Shown: positions 24,983 through 35,890, counted from the first letter of the stretch. The stretch: 64,000 nt of DNA from Pseudomonadota bacterium (GCA_027365475.1 DAHXNI010000031.1:32077-96076); one strand, 5' to 3'. The notes: generated by a model from the sequence alone, not told the origin. A program made the numbers and translations.

Positions 24983-27520
24983 ATGACTGATTTTGCTAAG
25001 GAGTTATCGAGCGTTGCCCTAGAGGAAGAACTCAAACGTTCTTATCTTGACTATGCCATGAGTGTCATCGTGGGGCGTGCACTTCCCGATGTACGCGATG
25101 GACTCAAACCTGTGCATCGCCGCGTGCTTCATGCCATGCGCGAACTTGGCAACGAATGGAACAAACCGTACAAGAAATCTGCCCGTGTCGTGGGCGATGT
25201 GATCGGAAAATATCATCCGCATGGCGATGTTGCGGTCTATGACGCCATCGTTCGTATGGCCCAGCCATTTGCCTTGCGTTATGTCCTCGTTGATGGCCAG
25301 GGCAACTTTGGATCAGTCGATGGTGACGCTCCCGCTGCCATGCGCTACACCGAGATCCGCATGGCCAAAATCGCCCATGCACTGCTTGAGGATATCGATA
25401 AGGAAACCGTCGATTTCATTCCCAACTACGATGGCTCGGAATCCGAACCCCAAGTGCTTCCTGCCCGTGTCCCGAATCTCCTCATCAACGGAAGCGCCGG
25501 TATTGCCGTGGGCATGGCAACCAATATTCCGCCACACAATCTCAGGGAGACGATCGATGCGGCACTCGCGCTTCTTGATCATCCGACGATGGAATTGCCA
25601 GAAATCCTGAAACTGCTTCCAGGGCCGGACTTTCCTACAGGCGGGATCATTCTCGGCGATGAGGGGATCCGCAAGGCCTATGAGACGGGCAGGGGAGGAT
25701 TGACCGTCCGGGGCCGGGCCCGGACCGAACCGATCGCAAACGGGCGTGAATCCATTGTGATCTATGAGTTGCCTTATCAGGTCAACAAGGCTACTTTGAT
25801 CGAGTACATTGCGGCACAGGTACGAGAGCGAAAGATTGAGGGAATCAGCGAGTTGCGTGACGAATCGGACCGGGATGGCATGCGGATCGTCATCGAACTC
25901 CGGCGTGGGGAAAACGCGGATGTCATTCTTAATAACCTCTATCAGCGTACGGCTCTCCAGAGTTCCTTTGTGATCAATATGGTTGCGCTCAAGGATGGCC
26001 AACCCCGTCTTTTCGACCTGCGTTCCATGTTGCTGTCTTTTCTTGAACACCGGCGCGAGGTAGTGACCCGGCGGACCATTTTTGAGCTCAAGAAGGCACG
26101 CGAACGGGCGCATGTGCTTGAGGGACTGGCGCTGGCCATCTCGAATATCGACGAAATGATTCAGGTCATCAAAAAAGCGGGGCAACCGAGTGAGGCCCGA
26201 GCGGCACTCATCGCGCGTTCCTGGCCGGGAGATTTCCTTCGCGAGCTCCTAGAGCGTGCAGGTGACCGGGCGGCATCCGAGCGGAGGCGCGAAGTCTATC
26301 AGCTGACCGAGAATCAGGCACAGGCGATCCTTGAACTCCGGCTCCAGCGGCTCACCGGGCTTGAACGGGAAAAAATTGTCGATGAGTATCTGGATCTTTT
26401 GCACCGCATCGATGACTATGAGGATATTCTCTCCAGGGATGTGCGCCTGATTGAGGAGATTCGTCTCGAGCTGGTCGCTGCGCGCGACGAGTTCGGTGAT
26501 GCCCGTCGCACCGAACTCGCTCCCGCAGGCGGCATCCTACGAACTGAAGACCTGATTCCCCAGGAAGATGTCGTTGTGACCTTGTCGCATGATGGCTATA
26601 TCAAATACCAGTCTCTGGATACCTACCGTCTGCAGGCTCGGGGAGGGCGGGGCCGAAGCGCTGCAGCAGTCAAGGAAGAGGATTTCGTCGAAAAACTCTT
26701 TCTGACGCGTACGCATGACACACTTCTCTGTTTTTCAACCCGTGGCCGGGTTTACTGGACACGGGTGTTTGAGCTGCCGGAAGGCGGCGGAACCGCCAAG
26801 GGTAAGCCTCTGGTCAATCTCCTTCCGCTTGAGGACAGTGAGCGCATCACGGCCGTTTTGGATATCGATCGTTTTGATGACAGTCATTTTGTCTTCATGG
26901 CGACTGCGAAAGGAACCGTCAAGAAGGTTCCACTGAAGGATTTTTCGAGGCCTCGGGCCAGTGGCATCATCGCGATCGATCTTCCGGAAGACGATACGCT
27001 GATCGATGCCGTACGGACGGATGGAAGCCGTCACCTCATGCTTTTTGCCTCAAATGGAAAGGCCATCCGTTTCATCGAAACTGAAGTCCGCACCATGGGC
27101 CGACAGGCCACGGGGGTGCGCGGCATCCGTCTCACTCCCGATTCCCGAGTGGTGGCAGTCACCGTCCTTGAGGATGAATCATCGGATATTTTGACCGTTA
27201 CGGAGCGGGGGTACGGCAAACGGACGGCGCTTGCTGCCTACTTGGCACAGGCGCGTGGCGGAAAAGGCGTGATTTCGATCCAAACCGGACCCCGCAACGG
27301 ATTGGTCATCGGCGCGGCATCTGTTCACGAGGGAGATGAAGCCATGCTGGTGACCCAGAACGGAACGCTTGTCCGGATCCCCGTTGGGACCATATCCCGG
27401 GTCGGGCGCAATACCCAGGGTGTGCGATTGATTCGTCTTGATGAGGGTGACATCGTCGTCCACCTGGAACGGATCCCCGTTGACCCGGCTCCTGTTCTCA
27501 CGTCCGAAGAGGGAATCTGA
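24983..27520 (+). CDS. gyrA: DNA gyrase subunit A
   Basis: An 845-residue type IIA topoisomerase subunit with catalytic Tyr122 ([10 protein letters not shown]) and the C-terminal beta-pinwheel of repeated blades with the GyrA box QARGGKG (near 755). In the quinolone-resistance region the residue at E. coli position 83 is Val (HGDVAVYD), while Asp87 is kept. It introduces negative supercoils with GyrB, which is not in the window. The stop overlaps serC by 1 nt (TGATG). Confidence 0.99.
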   Translation: MTDFAKELSSVALEEELKRSYLDYAMSVIVGRALPDVRDGLKPVHRRVLHAMRELGNEWNKPYKKSARVVGDVIGKYHPHGDVAVYDAIVRMAQPFALRYVLVDGQGNFGSVDGDAPAAMRYTEIRMAKIAHALLEDIDKETVDFIPNYDGSESEPQVLPARVPNLLINGSAGIAVGMATNIPPHNLRETIDAALALLDHPTMELPEILKLLPGPDFPTGGIILGDEGIRKAYETGRGGLTVRGRARTEPIANGRESIVIYELPYQVNKATLIEYIAAQVRERKIEGISELRDESDRDGMRIVIELRRGENADVILNNLYQRTALQSSFVINMVALKDGQPRLFDLRSMLLSFLEHRREVVTRRTIFELKKARERAHVLEGLALAISNIDEMIQVIKKAGQPSEARAALIARSWPGDFLRELLERAGDRAASERRREVYQLTENQAQAILELRLQRLTGLEREKIVDEYLDLLHRIDDYEDILSRDVRLIEEIRLELVAARDEFGDARRTELAPAGGILRTEDLIPQEDVVVTLSHDGYIKYQSLDTYRLQARGGRGRSAAAVKEEDFVEKLFLTRTHDTLLCFSTRGRVYWTRVFELPEGGGTAKGKPLVNLLPLEDSERITAVLDIDRFDDSHFVFMATAKGTVKKVPLKDFSRPRASGIIAIDLPEDDTLIDAVRTDGSRHLMLFASNGKAIRFIETEVRTMGRQATGVRGIRLTPDSRVVAVTVLEDESSDILTVTERGYGKRTALAAYLAQARGGKGVISIQTGPRNGLVIGAASVHEGDEAMLVTQNGTLVRIPVGTISRVGRNTQGVRLIRLDEGDIVVHLERIPVDPAPVLTSEEGI

Positions 27521-28668
27521 TGGCACCCTCGATCCTGCACCAACCCGTGAGCGCGCCTTGCTCCGAGCGCGGCTGGAACTTCGGACCCGGTCCGGCCCTT
27601 CTCCCGGATTCCGTTTTGACGCAGGCTCGGGACGCGTTGTGGTGTTTTGAAGATTCAGGCATGGGAATTGCCGAAATCAGCCACCGGAGCAAACGTTTTC
27701 TGGAACTTGTGGAGCGCCTCCAGATAGGATTACGCTCGCTGCTCGCGATTCCCTCCACGCATGATGTCCTTCTCATTCCGGGCGGGGCCACACCTCACTT
27801 CAGCCTCATCCCGATCAACCTGGCACTGGCGCGCGGAACGCGTCATGCCACCTATGCCATCACGGGACATTGGTCGCGTCAGGCACACCGCGAAGCAAGG
27901 ACGTTGATTGATTCCACAGTCGCCATTGACATCTACACAGAGTCGGGGACACGGTCAAATGTGCGGATGATCCCAGAGCTTCCCCTTTGGTCGATTGACT
28001 CTAGCACAGCATTTCTTTATTACACGGATAACGAAAGCATTGATGGAATCGAGTTTCCGGCGCCGCCTGCGATCACTATGCCTCCACTCGTATCAGACAT
28101 GACAGCCAACCTATTCTCGCGGCCCGTCCCTATCGACCGGTTTGATCTCATCTATGCCGGTGTGCAAAAAAATCTCGGCATTACCGGACTAAGTATCGTA
28201 ATTATCCGGAAAGACCATCTCCACAAAGAGATTCCAGGCTGGCCCCCGATCCTGTGTTATGGAAGCTGGGCCGAGAGTCAATCCATGTACAACACTCCTC
28301 CTACACTCAACTGGTATTTTGCTCTGTTGATGGTCGAGTGGATGGAAGCACAGGGTGGACTCGAAGCGCTGGCCGCCCGCAATGACCGCAAGTCCTCTCT
28401 CCTTTATCAAACCATTGATCAAAGTGGAGGGTTTTATCAAAACGCGGTTTCACCGACGTGCCGATCACGGATGAATGTTCCATTCACGCTCACGTCTCAA
28501 TCTCTGACAGAACAATTTCTCAAGGAGGCGTCCCATTCCGGGCTGCTTCAGCTTGAGGGTCACCGGACGGTGGGCGGATGTCGTGCGAGCATCTATAACG
28601 CGATGCCCGAAGCGGGAGTCCAGAATCTTTGCGAGTTCATGAACGAGTTCAGGCATCACGCGGGCTGA
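27520..28668 (+). CDS. serC: Phosphoserine aminotransferase
   Basis: A 382-residue class-V aminotransferase: WNFGPGPALLP near the start, FIPGGATPHF-type segment (LLIPGGATPHFSLIPINL), the PLP lysine in YAGVQKNLGITG, and the C-terminal EGHRTVGGCRASIYNAM. It makes 3-phosphoserine (serine) and pyridoxine precursors. The first 17 residues are an extra tail compared with E. coli SerC. It overlaps gyrA and precedes hisC. Confidence 0.96.
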   Translation: MAPSILHQPVSAPCSERGWNFGPGPALLPDSVLTQARDALWCFEDSGMGIAEISHRSKRFLELVERLQIGLRSLLAIPSTHDVLLIPGGATPHFSLIPINLALARGTRHATYAITGHWSRQAHREARTLIDSTVAIDIYTESGTRSNVRMIPELPLWSIDSSTAFLYYTDNESIDGIEFPAPPAITMPPLVSDMTANLFSRPVPIDRFDLIYAGVQKNLGITGLSIVIIRKDHLHKEIPGWPPILCYGSWAESQSMYNTPPTLNWYFALLMVEWMEAQGGLEALAARNDRKSSLLYQTIDQSGGFYQNAVSPTCRSRMNVPFTLTSQSLTEQFLKEASHSGLLQLEGHRTVGGCRASIYNAMPEAGVQNLCEFMNEFRHHAG

Positions 28669-28697
28669 TAGACCCAGTACCATTCGCCGAGCCTATC

Positions 28698-29783
28698 ATG
28701 CCCTCCAACCCCCATATTTTTGCGATTCGCCCCTACCAGCCGGGGAAGCCCATCGAAGAGGTCGAACGGGAATACGGGCTGCATTCGGTCATCAAACTGG
28801 CTTCGAACGAAAACGCGCTCGGTCCGAGTCCAAAAGCACTCCTGGCTGCACAAAAAGCGCTGACACGGAGTGCTTTGTATCCGGATAGCACCGCTTTTAC
28901 CCTGGTTCAAAAGCTTGCAGAAAAGCACAAGTTGCCAGAAGACCATTTCGTGATGGGGACGGGATCCGATCACGTGTTCATGCTATTGGCCCTGGTTCTT
29001 CTGAATCCGGCGGTCAATGCCGTGATTTCCGAATACACATTTCCGACCTATGCCATTGCTACCCATTCGGTCGGAGCCGAACTCCGGATTGCACGCGCGG
29101 GCCCCGGTCTGGGCCATTCGGTCGATCATTTGCTCGCGGCCGTCGATCCATCTACGCGGGTCGTTTTCGTCGATAATCCCAACAATCCGGTTGGAAGTTA
29201 TCTGCCCGGAGGCGAGGTCGAGCGTTTGCTCAGAAGCCTGTCTCCAGATGTCACTCTGGTACTCGATGAGGCTTACTTCGAGTTTGCCAATGCTCCGGAT
29301 TATGTATCAGGCCTGGAATATGTTGGACGCTATCCCAACCTGATCGTCACCCGAACCTTCTCCAAGGCGTATGGCTTGGCCGGGTTCAGGATTGGTTATG
29401 GCGTGACGCAGCCAGCTCTGGTCGATCTCCTGAAGCGTGTGCGCCTGCCATTCAGTCTGAGCCACGTGGCCCTGGCGGCAGCCGAAGCAGCCTTGTCCGA
29501 CCACGCACACCTCAACAAAACCCGTGCCTTGATTGAGACTGAACGACCCCTTTTGGCTCAAAACCTGGCCCGCATGCTGCCCCAGGTGTTGCCTGGAGCC
29601 GGAAATTTCATATCAGCGAGGACCCCCATGCCAGCGCAGGATTTATTTGTGATGCTTCTCAAGCGTGGCATCATTATTCGGCCGCTTGGAGCCATGGGGC
29701 TGCCGGATTTCATCCGTATCACAGTCGGGCTACCAGATGAGAACCAAGCTCTCCTGAAAGCCCTGTCCGACATTCTTGGGTGA
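28698..29783 (+). CDS. hisC: Histidinol-phosphate aminotransferase
   Basis: A 361-residue class-II aminotransferase with KLASNENALGPSP (about 31-43), DNPNNPVGSY and the PLP lysine in TRTFSKAYGLAGFRIGYG. Transaminates histidinol phosphate, and in some species aromatic substrates. The ATG at 28698 is chosen because the conserved sequence starts there. In many relatives pheA lies next to it; here it does not. Confidence 0.95.
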   Translation: MPSNPHIFAIRPYQPGKPIEEVEREYGLHSVIKLASNENALGPSPKALLAAQKALTRSALYPDSTAFTLVQKLAEKHKLPEDHFVMGTGSDHVFMLLALVLLNPAVNAVISEYTFPTYAIATHSVGAELRIARAGPGLGHSVDHLLAAVDPSTRVVFVDNPNNPVGSYLPGGEVERLLRSLSPDVTLVLDEAYFEFANAPDYVSGLEYVGRYPNLIVTRTFSKAYGLAGFRIGYGVTQPALVDLLKRVRLPFSLSHVALAAAEAALSDHAHLNKTRALIETERPLLAQNLARMLPQVLPGAGNFISARTPMPAQDLFVMLLKRGIIIRPLGAMGLPDFIRITVGLPDENQALLKALSDILG

Positions 29784-29795
29784 GAGACGACGAAC

Positions 29796-30476
29796 CTGGT
29801 CACTTCGTCGGTCCCCGTACTCACGATTGACGGCCCAGGTGGCGCAGGAAAGGGAACCGTTGCGTCGGGTCTGGCTCTGAGGGCCGGGTGGCACTGGCTC
29901 GACAGTGGCAGTCTCTACCGCGCACTCGGCTGGCTTGCAGCACGAGAAAACCTGCTCGATGCTCCAGATGATGCGCTGACCCACCTTCTGGAGCGCATCC
30001 ACGTCGAGCCCGACGGTCCCGCGACTCGCGTCGTAGTGGATGGGCAGGACCTTGACGGGTTGATCAGCGACGAACGGGCAGGCGAGCGGGCCTCGCGTAT
30101 CGCGACTCGTCCCCTTGTTCGGGCCCGACTGCTTCCACTGCAGCGGACATGCCGCGTGAAGCCCGGTCTCGTGACTGATGGACGCGATATGGGCACGGTT
30201 GTGTTTCCAGATGCGGAACTCAAGATTTTTCTTACGGCAAGCCCCGAGGCACGTGCCCAGCGACGGCTTAAGCAGTTGAATGCACTAGGAGTTCATGATA
30301 ATCTAGCTCGCTTGACTCGTGAAATTGCAGCCCGCGATGAACGGGATGAGGCCCGTCCGCTCTCTCCGCTCAAGCCTGCACCCGATGCATGGGTGGTCGA
30401 CAGTACCCATCTCAGTGCCGAGCAGGTGATTGAAGAGATTTGGGAGGCGGGAGGTAGTTTTTTTGAGTCGCCTTGA
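29796..30476 (+). CDS. cmk: Cytidylate kinase with apparent CTG start
   Basis: About 226 residues. The P-loop IDGPGGAGKGT begins 11-12 residues in, followed by LDSGSLYRALG, DGRDMGTVVFPDA, ARDERDEARPLSPLKPA and DSTHLSAEQVIEEI, all typical Cmk motifs. In frame after the hisC stop (29781-29783) no ATG, GTG or TTG occurs before the P-loop; CTG at 29796 is the only reasonable start, giving N-terminus (M)VTSSVPVLTIDG that matches the usual length. It phosphorylates CMP and dCMP. Probably co-translated with hisC. Confidence 0.9.
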   Translation: MVTSSVPVLTIDGPGGAGKGTVASGLALRAGWHWLDSGSLYRALGWLAARENLLDAPDDALTHLLERIHVEPDGPATRVVVDGQDLDGLISDERAGERASRIATRPLVRARLLPLQRTCRVKPGLVTDGRDMGTVVFPDAELKIFLTASPEARAQRRLKQLNALGVHDNLARLTREIAARDERDEARPLSPLKPAPDAWVVDSTHLSAEQVIEEIWEAGGSFFESP

Positions 30477-30589
30477 TTTTTTGAGTCTGGGCCTTAAGGG
30501 AAGGGGTCTGATCGTTCACACGCTTCTTGGACCGGGATTGGCTCAAGCTGCGGACTTACCGAAAAGTGCCACCGGCACGGGATTTCTGA

Positions 30590-32269
30590 ATGTCGGAATC
30601 GTTTGCTGAACTACTCGAAGAAAGCCTCGCACAAACCCAACTCAACCCTGGCAGCATCATCAAGGCCCGGGTGATTTCCATCAATCCGGATGTCGTCATT
30701 GTCAATGCTGGACTCAAGTCGGAAGGCGTGATTCCGATCGACCAGTTTCGTGACGACGGAGGATCCGTACTGATCCAGGTTGGTGACGAGGTCGAGGTGG
30801 CCATCGATACGCTGGAAGACGGAATGGGAGAAACACGCCTGTCACGCGAGCGCGCCAAGCGCCTCCGTGCATGGAAGGAACTGGAAGAGGCATTCGAGAA
30901 ACAGGATATCGTGACCGGTACGATCACGGGCAAAGTCAAAGGCGGGTTTACCGTCAATCTGAGTGAAATCCGGGCATTTCTCCCCGGCTCGCTGGTTGAT
31001 ATCCGGCCTGTGCGAGATTCTTCCTACCTCGAAGGACGTCCCCTCCAATTCAAGATCATCAAGCTGGATCAAAAACGGAATAATGTCGTTGTTTCACGTC
31101 GTGCCGTGGTTGAAGCGGAAAACATGGGCGAGCGGGAATCGCTCATGGAAAAGATCAAGGAAGGTGCCATTCTCAAGGGAATCGTCAAGAACCTGACCGA
31201 ATATGGAGCATTTGTTGATTTGGGAGGTATTGACGGCCTGCTGCATATTACCGATATGGCCTGGCGTCGTGTCCGGAATCCATCCGAAATCGTGACCGTT
31301 GGCCAGGAAATTGAAGTCAAGGTACTGCGATTTGATCGCGAGCGGAACCGTGTCTCCTTGGGCATCAAGCAGCTCGGGGAAGATCCATGGACCGATATCG
31401 ATCGCAGGCATCCCGTTGCAAGCCGGACCTATGGCCGGGTGACCAACGTAACGGAATATGGCTGCTTTGTTGAGATCGAGCCGGGTGTGGAGGGTTTGGT
31501 GCATCTGTCCGAGATGGACTGGACGTCACGTAATGTAAACCCGGCCAAGGTGGTGCACGTGGGCGATGAGAAAGAAGTCAAGGTTTTGGAGATTGATACT
31601 GAACGGAGGAGGATTTCATTGGGCATGAAGCAGTGCACCCCCAATCCATGGGAAGATTTTGCCGCAAACCACAAAAAAGGCGAGCGCATCCTCGGAAAAA
31701 TCAAATCCATTACTGATTTTGGTATCTTTGTGGGGCTTGATGGAGGGATCGACGGATTGGTACACGTATCGGATATCTCATGGGATCAACCTGGTGAAGA
31801 GGTGATACGGAATTACAAGAAGGGGGACGAAATTGAGGCTGTTCTCTTGTCCGTGGATCCTGAACGAGAGCGAATCTCGATCGGCATCAAGCAACTGGCT
31901 CAGGACCCATTTACAGGCTACCTGACGGCTCATCCTAAAGGCAGCGTGGTTCATGGCCGGGTCAAGTCGGTTGAAGCCAGGGGAGCCGTTCTCGACCTTG
32001 AAAACGGAATTGAAGGTTACATCCGTGCATCTGATCTTGCTCGGGAAGCCGTTGAAGATGCGCGTACCGTTCTGCATGACGGCGACGATGTCGAAGCGCA
32101 CGTGGTGAGTTATGACCGCAAATCCCGGACCGTCGGGCTTTCCGTTCGGGCGCTTGAGATTGAAGAAGAGGCCAAGGTTCTCGACGATTATTCAAAACGG
32201 GCCTCAAATCTGGTACCCACGATCGGTGACCTTTTCAAAGAGCAGGCACATGAATCCAAAGATTCCTGA
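30590..32269 (+). CDS. rpsA: 30S ribosomal protein S1
   Basis: A 559-residue protein with six S1 RNA-binding repeats, each ending in the GHVSxLS-type motif (for example [33 protein letters not shown]). The first two bind the ribosome and the rest mRNA. Length is typical. The cmk-rpsA gap is 113 bases and contains a small hairpin next to the start. Always next to cmk and ihfB in gammaproteobacteria. Confidence 0.98.
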   Translation: MSESFAELLEESLAQTQLNPGSIIKARVISINPDVVIVNAGLKSEGVIPIDQFRDDGGSVLIQVGDEVEVAIDTLEDGMGETRLSRERAKRLRAWKELEEAFEKQDIVTGTITGKVKGGFTVNLSEIRAFLPGSLVDIRPVRDSSYLEGRPLQFKIIKLDQKRNNVVVSRRAVVEAENMGERESLMEKIKEGAILKGIVKNLTEYGAFVDLGGIDGLLHITDMAWRRVRNPSEIVTVGQEIEVKVLRFDRERNRVSLGIKQLGEDPWTDIDRRHPVASRTYGRVTNVTEYGCFVEIEPGVEGLVHLSEMDWTSRNVNPAKVVHVGDEKEVKVLEIDTERRRISLGMKQCTPNPWEDFAANHKKGERILGKIKSITDFGIFVGLDGGIDGLVHVSDISWDQPGEEVIRNYKKGDEIEAVLLSVDPERERISIGIKQLAQDPFTGYLTAHPKGSVVHGRVKSVEARGAVLDLENGIEGYIRASDLAREAVEDARTVLHDGDDVEAHVVSYDRKSRTVGLSVRALEIEEEAKVLDDYSKRASNLVPTIGDLFKEQAHESKDS

Positions 32270-32343
32270 AAGCCAGAATCGGATCATCTAAATGAGCAGT
32301 TCCTGGCTGCCACCGGAAACTCACGTTTGAGGAGGTTTGAGTG

Positions 32344-32646
32344 ATGACTCGATCCGAACTCATTGAATACATCAGCAGGCGTTATCCTCACCTCCCGCAG
32401 CAGGATATCGAACTTGCCATCAAGACCCTTCTCGACCGGCTCGGGTGGGCACTGGCAGAAGGCCGGCGCATCGAGATCCGGGGGTTTGGGAGTTTTTCCC
32501 TGCACTATCACCGACCCCGGTTGGGTCGGAATCCGAAGACGGGTGAAACGGTTGCCTTACCGGGCCGTTTTGTCCCCCATTTCAAGCCCGGAAAATCGAT
32601 TCGCCAGGAAATCGAGCAGTCCAAAGCCCCGATCCGGTCAGATTAA
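32344..32646 (+). CDS. ihfB: Integration host factor subunit beta
   Basis: A 100-residue HU/IHF-family protein: [13 protein letters not shown] start, [28 protein letters not shown]-contact arm, and [14 protein letters not shown] tail. Forms IHF with IhfA and bends DNA. ATG at 32344 has GAGGAGG 8 bases upstream; a GTG at 32341 is immediately before it and less likely. Confidence 0.97.
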   Translation: MTRSELIEYISRRYPHLPQQDIELAIKTLLDRLGWALAEGRRIEIRGFGSFSLHYHRPRLGRNPKTGETVALPGRFVPHFKPGKSIRQEIEQSKAPIRSD

Positions 32647-32741
32647 AACAGGAAGATTTCCACGGACCTCATCGGATTTCGTGTTTCGGTCCGATAACGC
32701 TAGAATGTTGATAGGGACTGTCACTTCATCTGGAGGTCAGA

Positions 32742-33080
32742 TTGAAAAAGTGGATCAAGGGTTTTGGGTGGGTTCTGGTTTTGGCCACGCTTACTGCAGT
32801 GATTATCCTGGTACTGCAAAACCCAACACCCGTTCTGCTCAATATTTTTGTATGGAAGTACTCTATTCCATTGTTCTTATTGGCATTAGCAAGCTTTATT
32901 GCGGGTCTGCTCGTGGCCGTGGGGCTTCTTTTGCCAGGCCGAATCCGTTTGGCTTGGCGCGTGCGAAGCCTGTTGCGTGAGCCACGTCCCGGAGATCTTA
33001 CTGATCGCAAACCCCATTTCAAACCGATTGTGTCAGATTCGGGTAATGAGCAGATGACAAATCGGAGAGATTGGAGATGA
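32742..33080 (+). CDS. lapA: LapA-domain inner-membrane protein
   Basis: A 112-residue protein with two membrane helices (about 5-25 and 40-66) and a charged cytoplasmic tail, the LapA/DUF1049 pattern (LQNPTPVLLNIFVWKYSIPL). It starts at TTG 32742, with GGAGG 5-6 bases upstream. LapA with LapB regulates LPS synthesis in E. coli by controlling LpxC. Its stop overlaps lapB by ATGA. Confidence 0.9.
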   Translation: MKKWIKGFGWVLVLATLTAVIILVLQNPTPVLLNIFVWKYSIPLFLLALASFIAGLLVAVGLLLPGRIRLAWRVRSLLREPRPGDLTDRKPHFKPIVSDSGNEQMTNRRDWR

Positions 33081-34327
33081 ATCTCTGGCACGTGAGCGCT
33101 GTACTGCTCTGGGTACTCGCTTTGAGTGCGATCATCTGGTTTGCGCTGGATCGGTCGGTTATTCGACAGCAGCGCCGGAAACACCGTAAAGTGGCCAATA
33201 CCCGCTATTTTCAGGGACTGCAATATCTGCTCGATGAACAGCCCGATGAAGCGCTCACAGTTTTCCTCAAACTGGCGGACGAGAATCCCGAAATCATTGA
33301 AATTCAGCTGGCTGTCGCCCGCCTTTTCCGGCGCAAAGGCGAACTTGAGCGTTCAATCCGGATGCATCAGAATCTTGTGGCGCGTACCCACTTGGATCGC
33401 GCGGATCGTCTTTCGGCGCTCTATGAACTGGCATCCGACTATGTTTCGGCCGGGCTTTATGATCGGGCGGAACGGCTTTTTAACGAGCTTCTCGAGGACA
33501 AACCCTGGCGCCGCCCTGCACTGCTTCAGCTGCTCCATATTCATGAGAATCAGAGGGACTGGGAAGATGCGCTCAGGGCGGCACGCAAACTGGAACAGGC
33601 CAGTGGTCTTTCCTATGGCCGAATCATGTCCCACTACGAGTGTGAAATGGGGGAAATGGCTCTGGCCAACCAGGATTGCCAGGATGCCCGGACACATTTC
33701 CAGCTCGCACTGACGCGCAATCCGCGCTCGGTTCGGGCACATTACCTGATTGGGCAATTCTGGCACAAACAAGGAAATGACTCGCATGCTCTCAAGTATC
33801 TTGAACAAGCACTTCTTCTGCGCCCGATACTCGCTCCACTCACCCTGCCGGATCTCGCGGCTCTCATCAAACGATTCCCTATACGCGGTGGGCTCACGGG
33901 TGTATTCCAGAAAACCACACTCACCGACGAAGAGTGCGACGCCATCGCGCAAGCCATGATACTCAATACCGAGATTTCGGACGCCGAAGCTACCGCTTGG
34001 ATAGAAAAACTGGCTGCCCGTCATCCATTTCTCCAGCCGTTTTGTCGTGACACTCAAACAGAAGCTCCTTCAATTGCGGCGGTTCGATCCGCCCTGGAGC
34101 CAATTTTCCGGTTTACGCTTCGCTATGCTTGTGACGAGTGCGGTTATGAGTTGCGTTCACATGTCTGGAAGTGCCCGAGTTGCAGGCGCTGGGATACCCT
34201 TGTCCCAAGGGAGATGATCGAAGAGCAGCTTCGAGGGCTGGATCAGGGCAGCCCATCATCGGACAGTGTCCATCCACTGCCCTTGCTGCCCGCAAAACGT
34301 TCGAACCGAAAACCTCGGATCACCTAA
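33077..34327 (+). CDS. lapB: LapB, LPS assembly regulator with TPRs and rubredoxin-like domain
   Basis: A 416-residue protein with an N-terminal membrane helix (about 2-21), six or more TPR repeats and a C-terminal rubredoxin-like knuckle pair CDECGYELRSHVWKCPSC (four Cys). LapB links LpxC degradation by FtsH to LPS level in E. coli. ATG at 33077 chosen: GGAGA upstream and overlap with lapA stop; TTG 33071 is also in frame. Confidence 0.95.
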   Translation: MNLWHVSAVLLWVLALSAIIWFALDRSVIRQQRRKHRKVANTRYFQGLQYLLDEQPDEALTVFLKLADENPEIIEIQLAVARLFRRKGELERSIRMHQNLVARTHLDRADRLSALYELASDYVSAGLYDRAERLFNELLEDKPWRRPALLQLLHIHENQRDWEDALRAARKLEQASGLSYGRIMSHYECEMGEMALANQDCQDARTHFQLALTRNPRSVRAHYLIGQFWHKQGNDSHALKYLEQALLLRPILAPLTLPDLAALIKRFPIRGGLTGVFQKTTLTDEECDAIAQAMILNTEISDAEATAWIEKLAARHPFLQPFCRDTQTEAPSIAAVRSALEPIFRFTLRYACDECGYELRSHVWKCPSCRRWDTLVPREMIEEQLRGLDQGSPSSDSVHPLPLLPAKRSNRKPRIT

Positions 34328-34365
34328 AAACCACACTGGAGCATGATGAGGTGCAGACTCAGAGC

Positions 34366-35259
34366 ATGAAAAAACGGATCCGTACGGCGGTTTTTCCTGT
34401 GGCTGGTTTAGGTACGCGTTTTCTGCCAGCAACGAAAGCGAGTCCCAAGGAAATGCTTCCGGTCGTTGACAAACCCTTGATTCAATACGCAGTGGAAGAG
34501 GCCCTTGAGGCTGGCGTCGAGATCCTCGTTTTTGTGACCAGCAGAAACAAGCGCGCTATCGAAGATCATTTCGACCGGGTCTATGAACTGGAAAATGAAC
34601 TTTCGGAACGCGAAAAACCTGAACTCCTCGAACAAATCAAGGATATCCTCCCGCGCTCCGCGTCAGCGATTTATATCCGTCAACCGGCTGCCCTGGGTTT
34701 GGGGCATGCTGTTTTGTGTGCAGCACCTGTGGTTGGCAAAGAACCTTTTTATGTCGTTCTGGCGGATGATTTAATTGAAACATCTCCTTCTTCCGAGAAC
34801 GTGTTGCAACAATTGCACAGGATGCATGAAGCGCATGGGTGCAGCGTAGTTGCTTTGGAACGGGTCCCACGAGAACACGTTTCGCGTTATGGCATTATTC
34901 AACCTCAGGAAATAAACGAGCGACTGTACGGAATTCAATCGATTGTTGAAAAACCGGATCCAGAGGATGCGCCCTCTGAATTGGCTGTTATCGGACGGTA
35001 CCTTCTCATGCCGGAGGTCATGGGCTGTCTTGAAAAAACCGGGCGTGGACGGGGAGGAGAAATCCAGCTGACCGATGGGCTGGAACTGCTCCTGTCCCAT
35101 GCAGCAGTTCTGGGATATGCATTTGAAGGCGCACGTTACGATTGTGGGGATAAACTAGGTTATCTTGAGGCGTGTGTCGAGTTTGGGCTCAAACACCCGC
35201 AACTGAATGATGATTTCAAAGACTACCTGATTAAGCGGATTTCTCATCTCGACAGGTAA
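34366..35259 (+). CDS. galU: UTP-glucose-1-phosphate uridylyltransferase
   Basis: A 297-residue nucleotidyltransferase: AVFPVAGLGTRFLPATKASPKEM (10-32), VVDKPLIQYAVEEAL, VLADDLIE and the C-terminal YDCGDKLGYLEACV (GalU-specific). Makes UDP-glucose for LPS, trehalose or glycan synthesis. The longer frame upstream runs over the lapB end and is not conserved. It is followed by tRNA-Asn. Confidence 0.97.
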   Translation: MKKRIRTAVFPVAGLGTRFLPATKASPKEMLPVVDKPLIQYAVEEALEAGVEILVFVTSRNKRAIEDHFDRVYELENELSEREKPELLEQIKDILPRSASAIYIRQPAALGLGHAVLCAAPVVGKEPFYVVLADDLIETSPSSENVLQQLHRMHEAHGCSVVALERVPREHVSRYGIIQPQEINERLYGIQSIVEKPDPEDAPSELAVIGRYLLMPEVMGCLEKTGRGRGGEIQLTDGLELLLSHAAVLGYAFEGARYDCGDKLGYLEACVEFGLKHPQLNDDFKDYLIKRISHLDR

Positions 35260-35297
35260 ACACAAGACCCAGAATCATTCGATCAGGAGATCTTCCT

Positions 35298-35327
35298 TTG
35301 ACGGGCTGGTGTGACTACCAGTAGAAT
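35298..35327 (+). promoter_or_regulatory. Promoter TTGACG-N18-TAGAAT for tRNA-Asn
   Basis: TTGACG (35298-35303) and TAGAAT (35322-35327), 18-base spacer, with a predicted start near 35334, four bases before the mature tRNA. A strong sigma70-like match for a stable-RNA gene. Confidence 0.6.
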
Positions 35328-35337
35328 TGACCGAGGT

Positions 35338-35413
35338 TCCCCGGTAGCTCAGCTGGTAGAGCAGGTGACTGTTAATCACCGGGTCGGCGGTTCGAGTCCG
35401 TCCCGGGGAGCCA
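35338..35413 (+). tRNA. tRNA-Asn (GTT)
   Basis: A 76-nt cloverleaf. Acceptor TCCCCGG pairs with CCGGGGA; D arm GCTC...GAGC; anticodon stem GGTGA/TCACC with loop CTGTTAA, anticodon GTT; T arm GGCGG TTCGAGT CCGTC with one G-T pair; encoded 3' GCCA. Its promoter is directly upstream. Confidence 0.97.
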
Positions 35414-35890
35414 ATAACAAAGGCAGTTTTATCGATCCCTGAAAAAGCTGCATCTGCTCCAAGAAATGATTCCAGGCTACGGCTGCAAGCTTCAACCTGA
35501 GCATCGATGCGCAACATAGAGCGCAGTCGTTCCCCAACTCCCGAATAACCGATGAGTGACCCGCTATGAGAGCAGGCGCATCGTATTTGCGCCATGTGAT
35601 TTATTCTGCATATGCCGATGTGCGATTATTCCAAAATAGAGCAGACATCGGTAACCGGTAGTGCCAACATACCTCAAGCAACTCTCTATGCTCTGAACAG
35701 AGGCATGTATAATAAGCCTATATATCGTTATTCTTGTCAGATCTGTTTTTGGCATAGGGTTTGGCAAGAAATGATGCATCGTTTTTCAACCAGAAGTCAG
35801 GCGTGTATTCCTGTAAAAGATCATGATCTTTTATTGAAGCACAGACAAGAGTAAATATTGACGAGTGAGGTGATCAAGGTGGACACGCGA
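35414..35890 (+). other. Gap between tRNA-Asn and GH57 gene
   Basis: About 477 bases with no supportable gene. Apparent frames on the minus strand here are side products of the tRNA sequence or have no recognisable features. No tRNA-end duplicate was found by eye. The right half is AT-rich (from about 35590). Confidence 0.5.

Noticed and set aside
30458..30487. Direct repeat TTTTTTGAGTC at the cmk end
   Set aside because: Short, T-rich and without regulatory context; likely chance.
35275..35595. A minus-strand reading frame across tRNA-Asn giving a GSPGRTRTADP-type peptide
   Set aside because: This is the familiar spurious translation of a tRNA sequence; the cloverleaf and promoter explain it.
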